Both the position numbers and the translations under genes were made by a program. From JAKVCB01 sp963578605 (lineage in GTDB: Bacteria > Planctomycetota > Planctomycetia > Pirellulales > Lacipirellulaceae), in the NCBI GenBank assembly GCA_963578605.1, contig CAUZEA010000031.1, positions 1 through 53,337 of the forward strand: a DNA stretch of 53,337 nt. Reading direction: 5' to 3'. A model generated the notes under the pieces. That model had not been told where the DNA came from and did no database searches. It was given only the letters and a program-made list of their open reading frames with translations. Positions 25,399-34,307 of the stretch are shown here, one piece after another (within the stretch, counting starts at the first letter, position 1; each line of letters begins with the position of its first letter).

Positions 25399-27170
25399 TG
25401 GTTCGGATCCCATGGAATCACGTCTTGCCGCGCATCACCTTGTTTGCGGTGGCGATTTTAGTGGTTGAACTCGGAGTGGGCCCGGGAATCCGCTGGGCTA
25501 TTGTGTCGCGCGGGGAGCAAGTTGTGGGCGCGAAGATCGACATCACGAGCGCGACTGCTTCGGTCCTTGGTACTGAAGTTTCACTGCGTGGCATTCAAGT
25601 CGCCGACTCCAATGATCCTCAAAAGAATCTTGTGGAAGCAGACCAACTTGACTTGAAATTTGAGGCGGGGGCGTTGCTGCGCAAGAAGGCAATCGCCAGC
25701 CACGGCATACTTCGAGGTCTCAGATTTGGTACCCTCCGCGAGATGAGTGACGCCCTGGCCGCAAAACCAACGACGGGGACGTCGCCGGGCGAATCGACTC
25801 ATAATCAGGCTTGCGAAATCGCAGCAACCTGGTTTTCAACTCTCGACAAGCAATTCTCCGAGGACCTGACCGCCCAGTTCCAATCGGTACGGGTAGCTGA
25901 ACAACTCGCGGCACGCTGGCCCGAGCAATACGACCAGATAGAAAACCGGGCAAAAGGTCTCCAATTGCAAGTTGACCGGTTACAGGTCGACGCGGAACGG
26001 GCCCAGGTAAATCCTTTGCGGCACGTCGAGTTTTTGCGCAACTTGCCGACGGAACTCCAAGCGGTTGACCGTTCGTTTGTCGACTTGCGTGCCGAAGTTG
26101 AACTTATAACAGAACAGCTTGGGGAAGACCGGCGAGTCATGCTAGCCGTTTGCATGCGTGATGAAACCTTGCTGTACGAAAAGCTGCACATCGAAACGAT
26201 TGATCCAGCAATCTTGACATCTTATTTCCTGCGGGAATCTATGTCGGGCCTGGTCGTGGACGTCCTCTCCTGGATCGACTGGATGCACAACATGCCCCGT
26301 CAGAAGTCCCTTGATGGTGCTTGCCCAAACCCTGTGCGGCAGCGAGGTCAGGAGATTTTTTTTGTCGGATGTCAACAAGTTCCCGATCTGTTGATTCGGT
26401 CGCTCGACATCGACGGTACCGTACAAATCGGTGGGCAGCCCATCAAGTTCTTGGGACAAATTCATGATTTGACCAGCGAACCGACCGTCCATGGTCAACC
26501 GACGCGTTTGGAGCTCGTCGCCAAGGGAGCTTTGCGAATTCGGTTAATGGCAACGCTGGATCGCACGGAAAAACTGGCTCGTGATGAAATCGAAGTCAGT
26601 TGTCACGGGTTTCCGTACCCCAGCATGCGACTGGGTCGAGCGGACTCGCTGCAGCTTTCGTTCGCACCCAGCAGTGCGGACGTGAACCTGCATCTGAAGG
26701 TCGTGGGAAACGAGTTGTCGGGAAATATCTGCCTGGAGCAACCAGCGGTTGAAATGGCAACGCAACTTGGGGGTGAATTAGCCTCTGGCGAACTGGAGAT
26801 GGCTGTGGCGAATTCGCTTCACAGGCACAATCTGCTTACGACGAGAATCACGCTATCGGGAACCCTCGACAAGCCCACGTGGGAAGTTTCGTCGAACCTT
26901 GGCTCGGCTGTTTACCGAGCTATCCAGCTGGCTTTGGATCATGCGATCCGTGCCAAGGTGGAAAAGCTAGCGAGTCAATCAGCTCAGATTGTCGACGCGC
27001 GTCTTGAGGATCTCAACTCTTTGGCGACTGGGCGGATGACGGCATTACTGTCTCAAATCGAAGCTCCCCAGAATAAGCTACAGCGGTTGGCAGCGCCTTT
27101 CTTGGGAGGCCGCGATTTGTCCCTGGAGCAACTGGGACACCAACTCCCCGGCAAGTCAATTTTACGCTAG
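25398..27170 (+). CDS. TIGR03545-family AsmA-like envelope protein
   Basis: A 590-residue protein anchored by one N-terminal helix (LFAVAILVVELGVGPGIRWA), with a large periplasmic part. The start of the mature region, IDITSATASVLGTEVSLRGI, and the following basic-hydrophobic VEADQLDLKFEAGALLRKKA, are AsmA/TIGR03545 features; such proteins resemble lipid-transfer or outer-membrane biogenesis factors. A coiled-coil stretch spans about 165-260 (RAKGLQLQVDRLQVDAERAQ). The ATG overlaps the upstream stop as TGATG, so translation is coupled to the TIGR03546 gene. The length is near the family norm. Role in the envelope is inferred from AsmA similarity. Confidence 0.82.
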   Translation: MVRIPWNHVLPRITLFAVAILVVELGVGPGIRWAIVSRGEQVVGAKIDITSATASVLGTEVSLRGIQVADSNDPQKNLVEADQLDLKFEAGALLRKKAIASHGILRGLRFGTLREMSDALAAKPTTGTSPGESTHNQACEIAATWFSTLDKQFSEDLTAQFQSVRVAEQLAARWPEQYDQIENRAKGLQLQVDRLQVDAERAQVNPLRHVEFLRNLPTELQAVDRSFVDLRAEVELITEQLGEDRRVMLAVCMRDETLLYEKLHIETIDPAILTSYFLRESMSGLVVDVLSWIDWMHNMPRQKSLDGACPNPVRQRGQEIFFVGCQQVPDLLIRSLDIDGTVQIGGQPIKFLGQIHDLTSEPTVHGQPTRLELVAKGALRIRLMATLDRTEKLARDEIEVSCHGFPYPSMRLGRADSLQLSFAPSSADVNLHLKVVGNELSGNICLEQPAVEMATQLGGELASGELEMAVANSLHRHNLLTTRITLSGTLDKPTWEVSSNLGSAVYRAIQLALDHAIRAKVEKLASQSAQIVDARLEDLNSLATGRMTALLSQIEAPQNKLQRLAAPFLGGRDLSLEQLGHQLPGKSILR

Positions 27171-27304
27171 TCCCTTCTGGCGATCGGGCAACTTGCCGCC
27201 GCAGTACTTCTCGTGTTACGCTACAGAGCCCGAAACTGCGTGGGAACCACTGCCCTCGACCGGCGATTCTGAGGGGCCCTTGCTCGTTGCCTTTCCTGTT
27301 TTTT

Positions 27305-27346
27305 GCAGCATGGTGGAGGCAGCATGGTGGAGGCAGCGTGGTGGAG
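27305..27346 (+). repeat. Three tandem 14-bp repeats before mch
   Basis: GCAGCATGGTGGAG occurs three times in a row (27305, 27319, 27333); the third copy has one change (GCGT for GCAT). Each unit ends in a Shine-Dalgarno-like GGTGGAG. The period is not a multiple of three and the array lies 42 bp before the likely mch start, so it is probably untranslated leader. Confidence 0.85.
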
Positions 27347-27387
27347 GCTCAAGCGTTTGCTCTTTCCCGAATTGGGACCAAACCACC

Positions 27388-28335
27388 GTGCTCAAACTCA
27401 ATAACCGCGCTGCGACGCTCTGCGACGAGATTGCCAGGAAAGCCGATACCCTTCGTGTTGCCTCACAGTGGGCCGACTCGGGAACCGAATTGTGGGACTT
27501 TGGAATTGATGTAGCTGGCGGCCTTGAGGCAGGCCAGTATCTCGCCCGGATCTGCATGGCGGGATTAGGACAGGTTGGATTAGTGCCTGGCAATGAGAAC
27601 ATCTGGCACGGGCCGGCGATTCAAGTCGCAACCGACCAGCCTGTTGCCGCGTGCATGGCATCGCAATACGCGGGTTGGGAGATCAATCACGACGACTTTT
27701 TCGCGATGGGTTCGGGACCGATGCGTGCCGTCGCCGGGGTCGAGCCGCTGTTTGAGGAAATCGGGTACCGCGAGTCGGCGAACCGGTGTTTTGGGGTACT
27801 GGAAAGCGGTAAATTACCGACCGAGGCTGTTTGTCGGCACATCGCCGAGCAATGCGGGATGGCTCCCGATCGCATTACCCTGTTCATCGCGCCAACCGCC
27901 AGCCAGGCTGGCAGCGTGCAAGTCGTAGCCCGCAGTGTAGAAACTGCCCTCCATAAACTGCACGAGTTGGAGTTTGATTTATCCCGGATCGAGAGCGGCT
28001 GGGGCGTGGCTCCTTTGCCACCGGTTGCGGCAGATGATCTGGCAGGCATTGGTCGCACGAACGACGCGATCCTTTACGGTGGCGAGGCGGTGTTGTACGT
28101 CCGGGGTGACGACGCCAGCCTGGAACGGCTCGGTCCGAAAATCCCCAGCTCCAGTTCGGCTGACTATGGCCGCCCCTTTGGCGATATCTTTGCGGAATAC
28201 AAATATGACTTTTACAGCATCGATCGCGGTCTTTTCAGCCCGGCTGTCGTAACCTTCGTCAATCTCGACACGGGCAACATGCATCACTTTGGGAGTTTTC
28301 TTCCGGAGGTACTGCGAAAGTCTTTTGGTGGGTAA
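27388..28335 (+). CDS. mch: Methenyltetrahydromethanopterin cyclohydrolase
   Basis: A 315-residue enzyme that converts methenyl-H4MPT to formyl-H4MPT in the tetrahydromethanopterin-linked formaldehyde oxidation route known from methylotrophs and planctomycetes. Family features include LNNRAATLCDEI at the start, GGLEAGQYLARICMAGLGQV, FFAMGSGPMRAVAG and RTNDAILYGGEAVLYVRGDD. GTG 27388 gives the normal family length; the frame is open to 27193, but that extension contains the 14-bp tandem repeats and no conserved sequence. The next gene, an ATP-grasp ligase 46 bp downstream, is a usual neighbour. Other pathway genes (fae, mtdB, fhc) are not in the window. Confidence 0.95.
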   Translation: MLKLNNRAATLCDEIARKADTLRVASQWADSGTELWDFGIDVAGGLEAGQYLARICMAGLGQVGLVPGNENIWHGPAIQVATDQPVAACMASQYAGWEINHDDFFAMGSGPMRAVAGVEPLFEEIGYRESANRCFGVLESGKLPTEAVCRHIAEQCGMAPDRITLFIAPTASQAGSVQVVARSVETALHKLHELEFDLSRIESGWGVAPLPPVAADDLAGIGRTNDAILYGGEAVLYVRGDDASLERLGPKIPSSSSADYGRPFGDIFAEYKYDFYSIDRGLFSPAVVTFVNLDTGNMHHFGSFLPEVLRKSFGG

Positions 28336-28381
28336 CGGACCTGGAGTTGCTCAACCCCACCCGTAAGAAGAAGAACAAATC

Positions 28382-29251
28382 ATGCGCATCGCAATTTTGG
28401 GTTCAATCGACAGTTGGTACGTCCGGGACCTTCGTGAAGCGGCTGGCGGCAAACATGAAATCATTCCACTGGCATTCCAAGCGATACGATCGCACGTCGG
28501 GGCGGCAGGACCGGTGGTGGCCTGTGGTGAAGTCAATCTCTCAACGGTCGATATCGTTCTGGTCCGCACCATGGCCTCGGCTTCTCTCGAACAAGTCGTT
28601 TTTCGTATGGACACGTTGGCGCGACTCGAGCATTTGAACGTGCCGGTCATCAACCCGGCAAAAGCGATTGAAGCAGCGGTCGACAAGTATCTTGCAACCG
28701 CAAAATTACAAGCCGCTGGTCTACAGGTGCCACATACTTGGACCTGCCAGTCGGTTGACGACGCGATGGCCGCATTTGAAGCATTGGGAGGCGACGTCGT
28801 TGTGAAACCCCTCTTTGGGGCCGAAGGCCGTGGCATCGCACGATTGAATGACGAGGCGCTCGCCTGGCGGGCATTCAAGTTGCTGACTCAAATGGGAGCT
28901 GTCATTTACCTGCAACCTTTCATTGACCATGAAGGATTCGATTATCGACTACTCGTCCTGGGGGACGAAGTTCTTGGCATGCAACGGTCCAACCAGGCCG
29001 ACTGGCGCACCAATGTGAGTCGGGGTGCCGTGACCGAGCCGTTAGAAGTCTGTGCTGATTTGGCCGACATGGCTCACCGTGCCGCAGACGCCATTGGGGC
29101 CCCGCTGGCCGGAGTTGACATCCTCCCAGGCCGGGATGGTGAACATTACGTTTTGGAAGTAAATGCCGTGCCTGGCTGGCGGGCCCTGGCACGCACCTTG
29201 CAGATCAATGTCGCAAAGCGCATGCTCCACTATCTATGTGCCCACGCTTAA
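28382..29251 (+). CDS. RimK-like ATP-grasp ligase (MptN-like)
   Basis: A 289-residue ligase of the RimK/MptN type, which adds glutamate or another amino acid to a cofactor using ATP. The ATP-grasp signs are the lysine-bearing AVDKYLATAKLQAAGL, the VVVKPLFGAEGRGIARL loop, the VIYLQPFIDHEGFDYRLLVL stretch and the metal-binding LEVNAVPGWR near the C terminus. The N-terminal RIAILGSIDSWYVRDL is also typical. Its place right behind mch suggests that it modifies tetrahydromethanopterin, for example the glutamyl tail. The 3' end overlaps the next gene by 16 bp, indicating one operon. The amino-acid substrate is not proven. Confidence 0.88.
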   Translation: MRIAILGSIDSWYVRDLREAAGGKHEIIPLAFQAIRSHVGAAGPVVACGEVNLSTVDIVLVRTMASASLEQVVFRMDTLARLEHLNVPVINPAKAIEAAVDKYLATAKLQAAGLQVPHTWTCQSVDDAMAAFEALGGDVVVKPLFGAEGRGIARLNDEALAWRAFKLLTQMGAVIYLQPFIDHEGFDYRLLVLGDEVLGMQRSNQADWRTNVSRGAVTEPLEVCADLADMAHRAADAIGAPLAGVDILPGRDGEHYVLEVNAVPGWRALARTLQINVAKRMLHYLCAHA

Positions 29252-30966
29252 ACGTAGCCGACCGACTCTCCCGGGTTGCAGCTGAGCTGCCCGATCAAGT
29301 AGCCATTGTGTCCCCGCATGATACTTCTCGATGGAACCGGATGACCGCACGAGAGGGTTCCGGAAACCAGTATGCTTCGGTGACCTTTCGAGCGCTGGAT
29401 CGCGAGGCCTCGACGCTTGCCCGTGGCTTCGCCGAACTGGGCATCAAGTCGGGCATGCGGATCGTACTGCTTGTCCCGGCGGGAATCGAATTTGTCACGC
29501 TGGTGTTCGCCCTTTTGCGGACAGGTGCGGTAACCGTTCTGGTTGACCCGGGACTGGGCCACAAACACCTCTTGAATTGCCTTGAGGAGGTAGAACCGGA
29601 GGGGTTTATTGCGGTCTCCAAAGCACAGGCCTTGCGTACGCTGTTGCGACATCGTTTCCCCAGAGCGGGTTTCAATGTGACGGTTGGCCGGCGGTGGTTT
29701 TGGGGTGGACCGACTCTCGAACAAGTTCGCCAAAGGGGAACGGGTAGCACTCGCAGCGAGGTGGTGACCAGGGCACATGATCCAGCGGCCATCATTTTCA
29801 CCAGTGGCAGTACCGGGCCACCTAAAGGCGTGCTCTACACGCAGCAGATGTTCGACACCCAAGTCGCGGAAATTCAATCGGCGTACGACCTCCGCCCGGG
29901 AGGGGTCGATCTGAGCTGTTTCCCGCTGTTTGGTTTGTTTAATTCAGCGATGGGTGTCACGACTGTTCTCCCCGACATTGATTTTTCACGACCGGCAACG
30001 GCTGATCCGAAAAAGCTGTTAGACACAGCCAACGATTGGCAGGTTACTCAATCGTTTGCTTCGCCTGCCATCTGGAATAAACTCAGCCATTACTGTCAGA
30101 AAAACGCGTGTCGCATTGATTCTCTGCGTCAAGTTTTTTCATGTGGAGCGCCGGTACCAGCCGACCTGTTGCGTCGTACCCTGAACTCGGTCCATCCCCA
30201 GGCAAAGATGCACACCCCGTATGGTGCAACCGAATGTTTACCGGTAGCAACCATCGAGTCGGCCGAAGTTCTTGCAGATACAGCCGCGCAAACAGACCAG
30301 GGATCCGGAATATGTGTTGGCCGGTTGTTCAATTCCGTCGAAGGGAAAGTCATCCGGATTTCCGATGATCTGATCGAGTCGATCGCCGATGCGCAAGAGT
30401 TGCCGAGTGGTGAAATTGGTGAACTGATTGTTCGCGGTCCGCAGGCATCACCCAAATATGTGACCGGCTGGGGTGACCCGAAACAAAAACCAGCGGCGAC
30501 CAACGATCCTAGCCGCCTCGCCAAAATCTCTGACGGCCACACCTTCTGGCATCGGATGGGTGATGTGGGATACTTTGACCGCGAGGAGCGCTTCTGGTAC
30601 TGCGGGCGAAAATCGCAACGCGTCCAAACAAAAGCTGGGACGTTGTTTACCATTCCGGTGGAGTCCATTTTCAACACACTTCCACAAGTCAAGCGTACCG
30701 CTTTGATCGGTGTGCCGCACGCCGGAGCAGATCTGCCGGTTGTGGTCTTCGATTGCAAGACCAAGAATACCGACAAGCAGGTTGAAGCAGATTTGCGTAA
30801 AATTTCCCGCAGCCACTCGATGACTCGGTCGATTGATATATTCGTTTCCCACAGTAAGATGCCGGTCGACATCCGCCATAATTCGAAGATCTTGCGGGAG
30901 GTGTTGACTGCCTGGGCTCGGAAATTAGATTTGCCGCGTCGCTACGGTTTCGACCAATTGGCTTAG
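29236..30966 (+). CDS. oleC: AMP-binding ligase, OleC-like (beta-lactone synthetase type)
   Basis: A 576-residue ANL-superfamily enzyme. The ATP loop IIFTSGSTGPPKGVLYTQQ, the PYGATECLPV motif, HRMGDVGYFDREERFWYCGR and the C-terminal catalytic lysine region (DIRHNSKILREVL) are clear. The LFGLFNSAMGVT and GRKSQRVQTKAGTLF segments fit OleC, which turns beta-hydroxy acids into beta-lactones in long-chain olefin synthesis. The next gene is an OleD-type reductase, supporting this. It overlaps the upstream ATP-grasp gene by 16 bp, an unusual junction between C1-cofactor and lipid genes. OleA and OleB are not in the window, so a generic fatty-acyl ligase role remains possible. Confidence 0.82.
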   Translation: MCPRLNVADRLSRVAAELPDQVAIVSPHDTSRWNRMTAREGSGNQYASVTFRALDREASTLARGFAELGIKSGMRIVLLVPAGIEFVTLVFALLRTGAVTVLVDPGLGHKHLLNCLEEVEPEGFIAVSKAQALRTLLRHRFPRAGFNVTVGRRWFWGGPTLEQVRQRGTGSTRSEVVTRAHDPAAIIFTSGSTGPPKGVLYTQQMFDTQVAEIQSAYDLRPGGVDLSCFPLFGLFNSAMGVTTVLPDIDFSRPATADPKKLLDTANDWQVTQSFASPAIWNKLSHYCQKNACRIDSLRQVFSCGAPVPADLLRRTLNSVHPQAKMHTPYGATECLPVATIESAEVLADTAAQTDQGSGICVGRLFNSVEGKVIRISDDLIESIADAQELPSGEIGELIVRGPQASPKYVTGWGDPKQKPAATNDPSRLAKISDGHTFWHRMGDVGYFDREERFWYCGRKSQRVQTKAGTLFTIPVESIFNTLPQVKRTALIGVPHAGADLPVVVFDCKTKNTDKQVEADLRKISRSHSMTRSIDIFVSHSKMPVDIRHNSKILREVLTAWARKLDLPRRYGFDQLA

Positions 30967-31136
30967 GTGGTGGATGTTGCGGGGAAACGAGAACGGGTCA
31001 GAAAACAGGAATGAACCAGATGCCGAGTACCGATTTCAGAGTGAAGGTGCCTGTCAGGCTGGTTACCAACGGGTGCGCGTTAACGGGTCTTTGATCCAAA
31101 CCGTGTGATTGACTGTTTTGATGGGTGATTCAGACT

Positions 31137-32147
31137 ATGTACGCTCTTGTGACAGGCGGGGGTGGGTTCCTCGGCCGATATATCGTCGAACAACTCCTGG
31201 ATCGCGGTGACCGTGTACGAGTTTTTTCCCGAGGTGCCTATCCGGAACTCCAGGCAATCGGTGTTGAAGTCGTGCGCGGTGACCTGCGGGAGGGCGATGC
31301 CGTTGCCGAAGCCTGTCATTCAATCGATGCTGTGTTTCATGTGGCCGGCAAGGTTGGTATTTGGGGTCACTGGCAGGATTTCTACAAAACAAATGTCCTT
31401 GGTACGCAGAACGTGATTGATGGGTGCCGCCGCGCGGGCGTCAAAATTCTAACTCTCACAAGCAGCCCGAGCGTAACGTTCAACGGCAGCGACCAAATAG
31501 GCATTGATGAATCGGTCCCGTATCCCAGCAATTGGCTGGCAGATTATCCGCATTCGAAGGCACTTGCCGAACAACTGGTTCTGGCGGCGAGCGAACCCTC
31601 GTTACGAACTTGTGCGTTGCGTCCTCATCTGGTGTGGGGGCCCCGGGATCAACATCTGACGGCCCGGTTGATCGCTCGAGCCAGGTCAGGACGCCTTCGA
31701 CGGGTTGGTGAGGGCAATAACCTGGTCGACATGGTTTACGTTGAGAACGCGGCAGCAGCACACCTGCAGGCAGCTGACGCGCTTCAGGCAGCCGACTCAC
31801 CCGCGGCTGGCAGGGCCTATTTCATCAGCCAGGGGGAACCGGTCGAATGCTGGAAATGGATTGACGAAATCCTGGCACTTGCCGAGCAGGGCCCGGTGAA
31901 ATATTCCCTTTCCCGGGCTGGAGCCGAGCGGCTCGGAGCGGTTTGCGAGTGGGTTTACCGAACACTGGATATACAGTCGGAACCGCCCATGACACGTTTC
32001 CTGGCTTGTCAACTGGCCACCGCGCACTGGTTCGACATTTCAGCGGCTCGACGCGATTTTGGGTATGATCCGGTAATATCAACCGAAGCGGGAATGCGAA
32101 GACTAGGTGCCTGGCTCAACGGCCCCGATCAATCCAGCACGCGTTGA
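31137..32147 (+). CDS. oleD: NAD-dependent epimerase/reductase, OleD-like
   Basis: A 336-residue extended short-chain dehydrogenase. The Rossmann start YALVTGGGGFLGRYIVEQL binds NAD(P), and the catalytic Tyr-x3-Lys lies in WLADYPHSKALAEQLVL, with the serine region TLTSSPSVTFNG. The match to OleD (2-alkyl-3-oxoalkanoate reductase) is supported by HLVWGPRDQHLTARLI and the preceding oleC-like gene, about 170 bp upstream on the same strand. ATG 31137 is preferred over GTG 31125, as the Rossmann strand starts directly after it. It would reduce the beta-keto product of OleA before OleC acts. It may also act in steroid- or sugar-like chemistry; no OleA is visible. Confidence 0.82.
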   Translation: MYALVTGGGGFLGRYIVEQLLDRGDRVRVFSRGAYPELQAIGVEVVRGDLREGDAVAEACHSIDAVFHVAGKVGIWGHWQDFYKTNVLGTQNVIDGCRRAGVKILTLTSSPSVTFNGSDQIGIDESVPYPSNWLADYPHSKALAEQLVLAASEPSLRTCALRPHLVWGPRDQHLTARLIARARSGRLRRVGEGNNLVDMVYVENAAAAHLQAADALQAADSPAAGRAYFISQGEPVECWKWIDEILALAEQGPVKYSLSRAGAERLGAVCEWVYRTLDIQSEPPMTRFLACQLATAHWFDISAARRDFGYDPVISTEAGMRRLGAWLNGPDQSSTR

Positions 32148-32435
32148 CGCGAGTTCCGCGTAGAAAATTGGGTCAGAAGACCCGACCGGCTGGACCCCAC
32201 CGGTCAAAAGGCCTCTTGCTCCGGGGAACGCCTCTGGGGCGAAAACCTCGAGGAAAGATCGACCGCCCAACGTAGCCGGGCTAAGAACGAGCAGAACTCT
32301 GGCTGCAAAACAATTCAAAAGTCCGACTTCTTGCCTATAGGCGTGTGTGGCCGGGGAAACTAGAATTTAAGGTTTGTGTTTCTTTGCCACACCGGCGGCG
32401 TTGGTGCCGCCCCGAAAGCCAAACCAAGAGAAACC

Positions 32436-34208
32436 ATGCTCCGAACCCACACTTGTGGCCAATTGCGTGCTGACCATGCCGGAAAAATCGTTACCCTGTG
32501 CGGTTGGGTTGATACGTATCGCGATCATGGTGGCGGATTATTTATCGACCTGCGTGACCGGTACGGCCTGACTCAAGTGGTGTTCAATCCTCCCCAAACG
32601 CCTGATTCTTTGATCGAGGCGAGCAAGGCGTTGCGGGGTGAATATGTGATCTCAGCGACTGGCGAAGTTGTTCCGCGACCCGAGGGGATGGCCAATCCCA
32701 ACTTGGCGACCGGTGAAATCGAGGTCCGCGTCACTGATTTCAAGCTGCTCAACAAAGCGGCGACACCACCGGTCCCCTCGGGCGCCCACTTCCGCGATTT
32801 GCCGAATGAAGAGTTACGGCTCAAGTATCGTTACCTTGACCTGCGCCGCCCGGAAATGCAGCAAACGATGCTATTGCGATCCCGGATCATCAAGGAGATG
32901 CGCGATTATTTCGAAGAGCATGATTTCATCGACATTGAAACACCCATACTTGGTCGCAGCACTCCCGAGGGAGCGCGGGACTATCTGGTTCCGAGTCGCA
33001 TTCAGCAAGGCACATTTTACGCATTACCGCAGTCGCCACAGCTTTACAAACAGATTTTGATGATTGCCAGCTACGACCGTTACGTGCAGGTCGCACGTTG
33101 TTTTCGCGATGAAGATCTCCGGGCAGATCGGCAACCCGAATTCACACAACTCGATGTGGAAATGTCGTTCGTCGACGATAATGACGTGATGGAAGTCATC
33201 GATGGTTTGGTGGCGAGGCTTGCCAAAAAAGAGCTTGCCCTCGATATTGACTTGCCCCTTCCGCGGATGACGTATGACGAGGCGATGACCCGGTTTGGCC
33301 ACGACGCACCCGACCTCCGTTTTGGTCTGGAGATCGTCGATTGTACGGACCTTGCACCACGGGGTGATTTTGGCGTGTTCAAAAATGTTGTGGCAGCTGG
33401 GGGCCATGTGCGGGCGATTAACGTAAAGAACGGGCAGTCGCATTACAGTCGCCGCGGGATCGACGCCTTGACAGAGTTTGTAAAAGGTTTTGGTGCCAAG
33501 GGACTTGCCTGGTTTCGTGTCGAGGATGACGGCAAACTGGGAGGTGCGATCGCCAAGTTCTTCGGTGATGAACTCCTCGCCGAATTTGCCGAGCGGCTGG
33601 ATGCAAAAACGGGAGACCTGATTTTGTTTTCAGCCGATCAGTGGGGCGCGACCTGCAAGGTATTGCATGCATTGCGGACCAAGATTGGCGCCGAAATGCA
33701 GCTTTACGACCCCAAGGCGATGAATTTTAGCTGGGTCGTCGAGTTTCCGATGTTCGAATATGACACGGAAGAAAAACGATGGAATGCCGTGCACCACCCT
33801 TTCACCGCACCGCTCGATGAACATGCAGAACTGTTGGAAAGTGATCCGGCTGCCTGCCGCGCCAAGGCCTATGATTTGGTGATCAATGGTAGTGAGGCAG
33901 GTGGGGGTACCACGCGAATTCACGACGCAACGACCCAAAAACAGGTCTTCAGCCTGTTGGGTATTGATGAGGAGACGGCTGCGGAACGTTTTGGTTTCTT
34001 GCTGGACGCGCTCCAGTATGGTGCTCCTCCCCACGGAGGAATTGCCCTTGGTATTGATCGCTGGGTCATGTTGTTTGGCGGTCTGGACAATATTCGCGAT
34101 TGTATCGCCTTTCCTAAAACGCAGCGGGCAACAGATCTTATGACCGGAGCTCCGGGGAATGTCGACGCGATCCAATTGAAAGAATTAGCAGTCAAACTCG
34201 ATTTGTAA
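32436..34208 (+). CDS. aspS: Aspartyl-tRNA synthetase
   Basis: A 590-residue class II synthetase that charges tRNA-Asp, and possibly tRNA-Asn in organisms with the amidotransferase route. The anticodon-binding OB domain starts LRTHTCGQLRADHAGK with the GWVDTYRDHGGGLFIDLRDR motif. Motif 2 is RCFRDEDLRADRQPEFTQLD and motif 3 is GIALGIDRWVMLFGG. A bacterial insertion (GAD) domain is present between. ATG 32436 gives the standard bacterial length; an in-frame upstream start would add 20 non-conserved residues. GAGAAACC precedes it. The C-terminal order NIRDCIAFPKTQRATDLMT is conserved. Confidence 0.97.
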   Translation: MLRTHTCGQLRADHAGKIVTLCGWVDTYRDHGGGLFIDLRDRYGLTQVVFNPPQTPDSLIEASKALRGEYVISATGEVVPRPEGMANPNLATGEIEVRVTDFKLLNKAATPPVPSGAHFRDLPNEELRLKYRYLDLRRPEMQQTMLLRSRIIKEMRDYFEEHDFIDIETPILGRSTPEGARDYLVPSRIQQGTFYALPQSPQLYKQILMIASYDRYVQVARCFRDEDLRADRQPEFTQLDVEMSFVDDNDVMEVIDGLVARLAKKELALDIDLPLPRMTYDEAMTRFGHDAPDLRFGLEIVDCTDLAPRGDFGVFKNVVAAGGHVRAINVKNGQSHYSRRGIDALTEFVKGFGAKGLAWFRVEDDGKLGGAIAKFFGDELLAEFAERLDAKTGDLILFSADQWGATCKVLHALRTKIGAEMQLYDPKAMNFSWVVEFPMFEYDTEEKRWNAVHHPFTAPLDEHAELLESDPAACRAKAYDLVINGSEAGGGTTRIHDATTQKQVFSLLGIDEETAAERFGFLLDALQYGAPPHGGIALGIDRWVMLFGGLDNIRDCIAFPKTQRATDLMTGAPGNVDAIQLKELAVKLDL

Positions 34209-34307
34209 GCAAGTGGGAATGCCGTTCTTGTTTGCAACGAATGACCCTAAAAAGGCCAGCCGATTGGTGACGAGGCAAGCCGCATTGTCGCCTGAGAAAG
34301 TGAATGA

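Noticed and set aside
27193..27387. N-terminal extension of mch to an upstream ATG
   Set aside because: The extension contains a 14-bp tandem repeat and no conserved residues; GTG 27388 gives the normal enzyme length.
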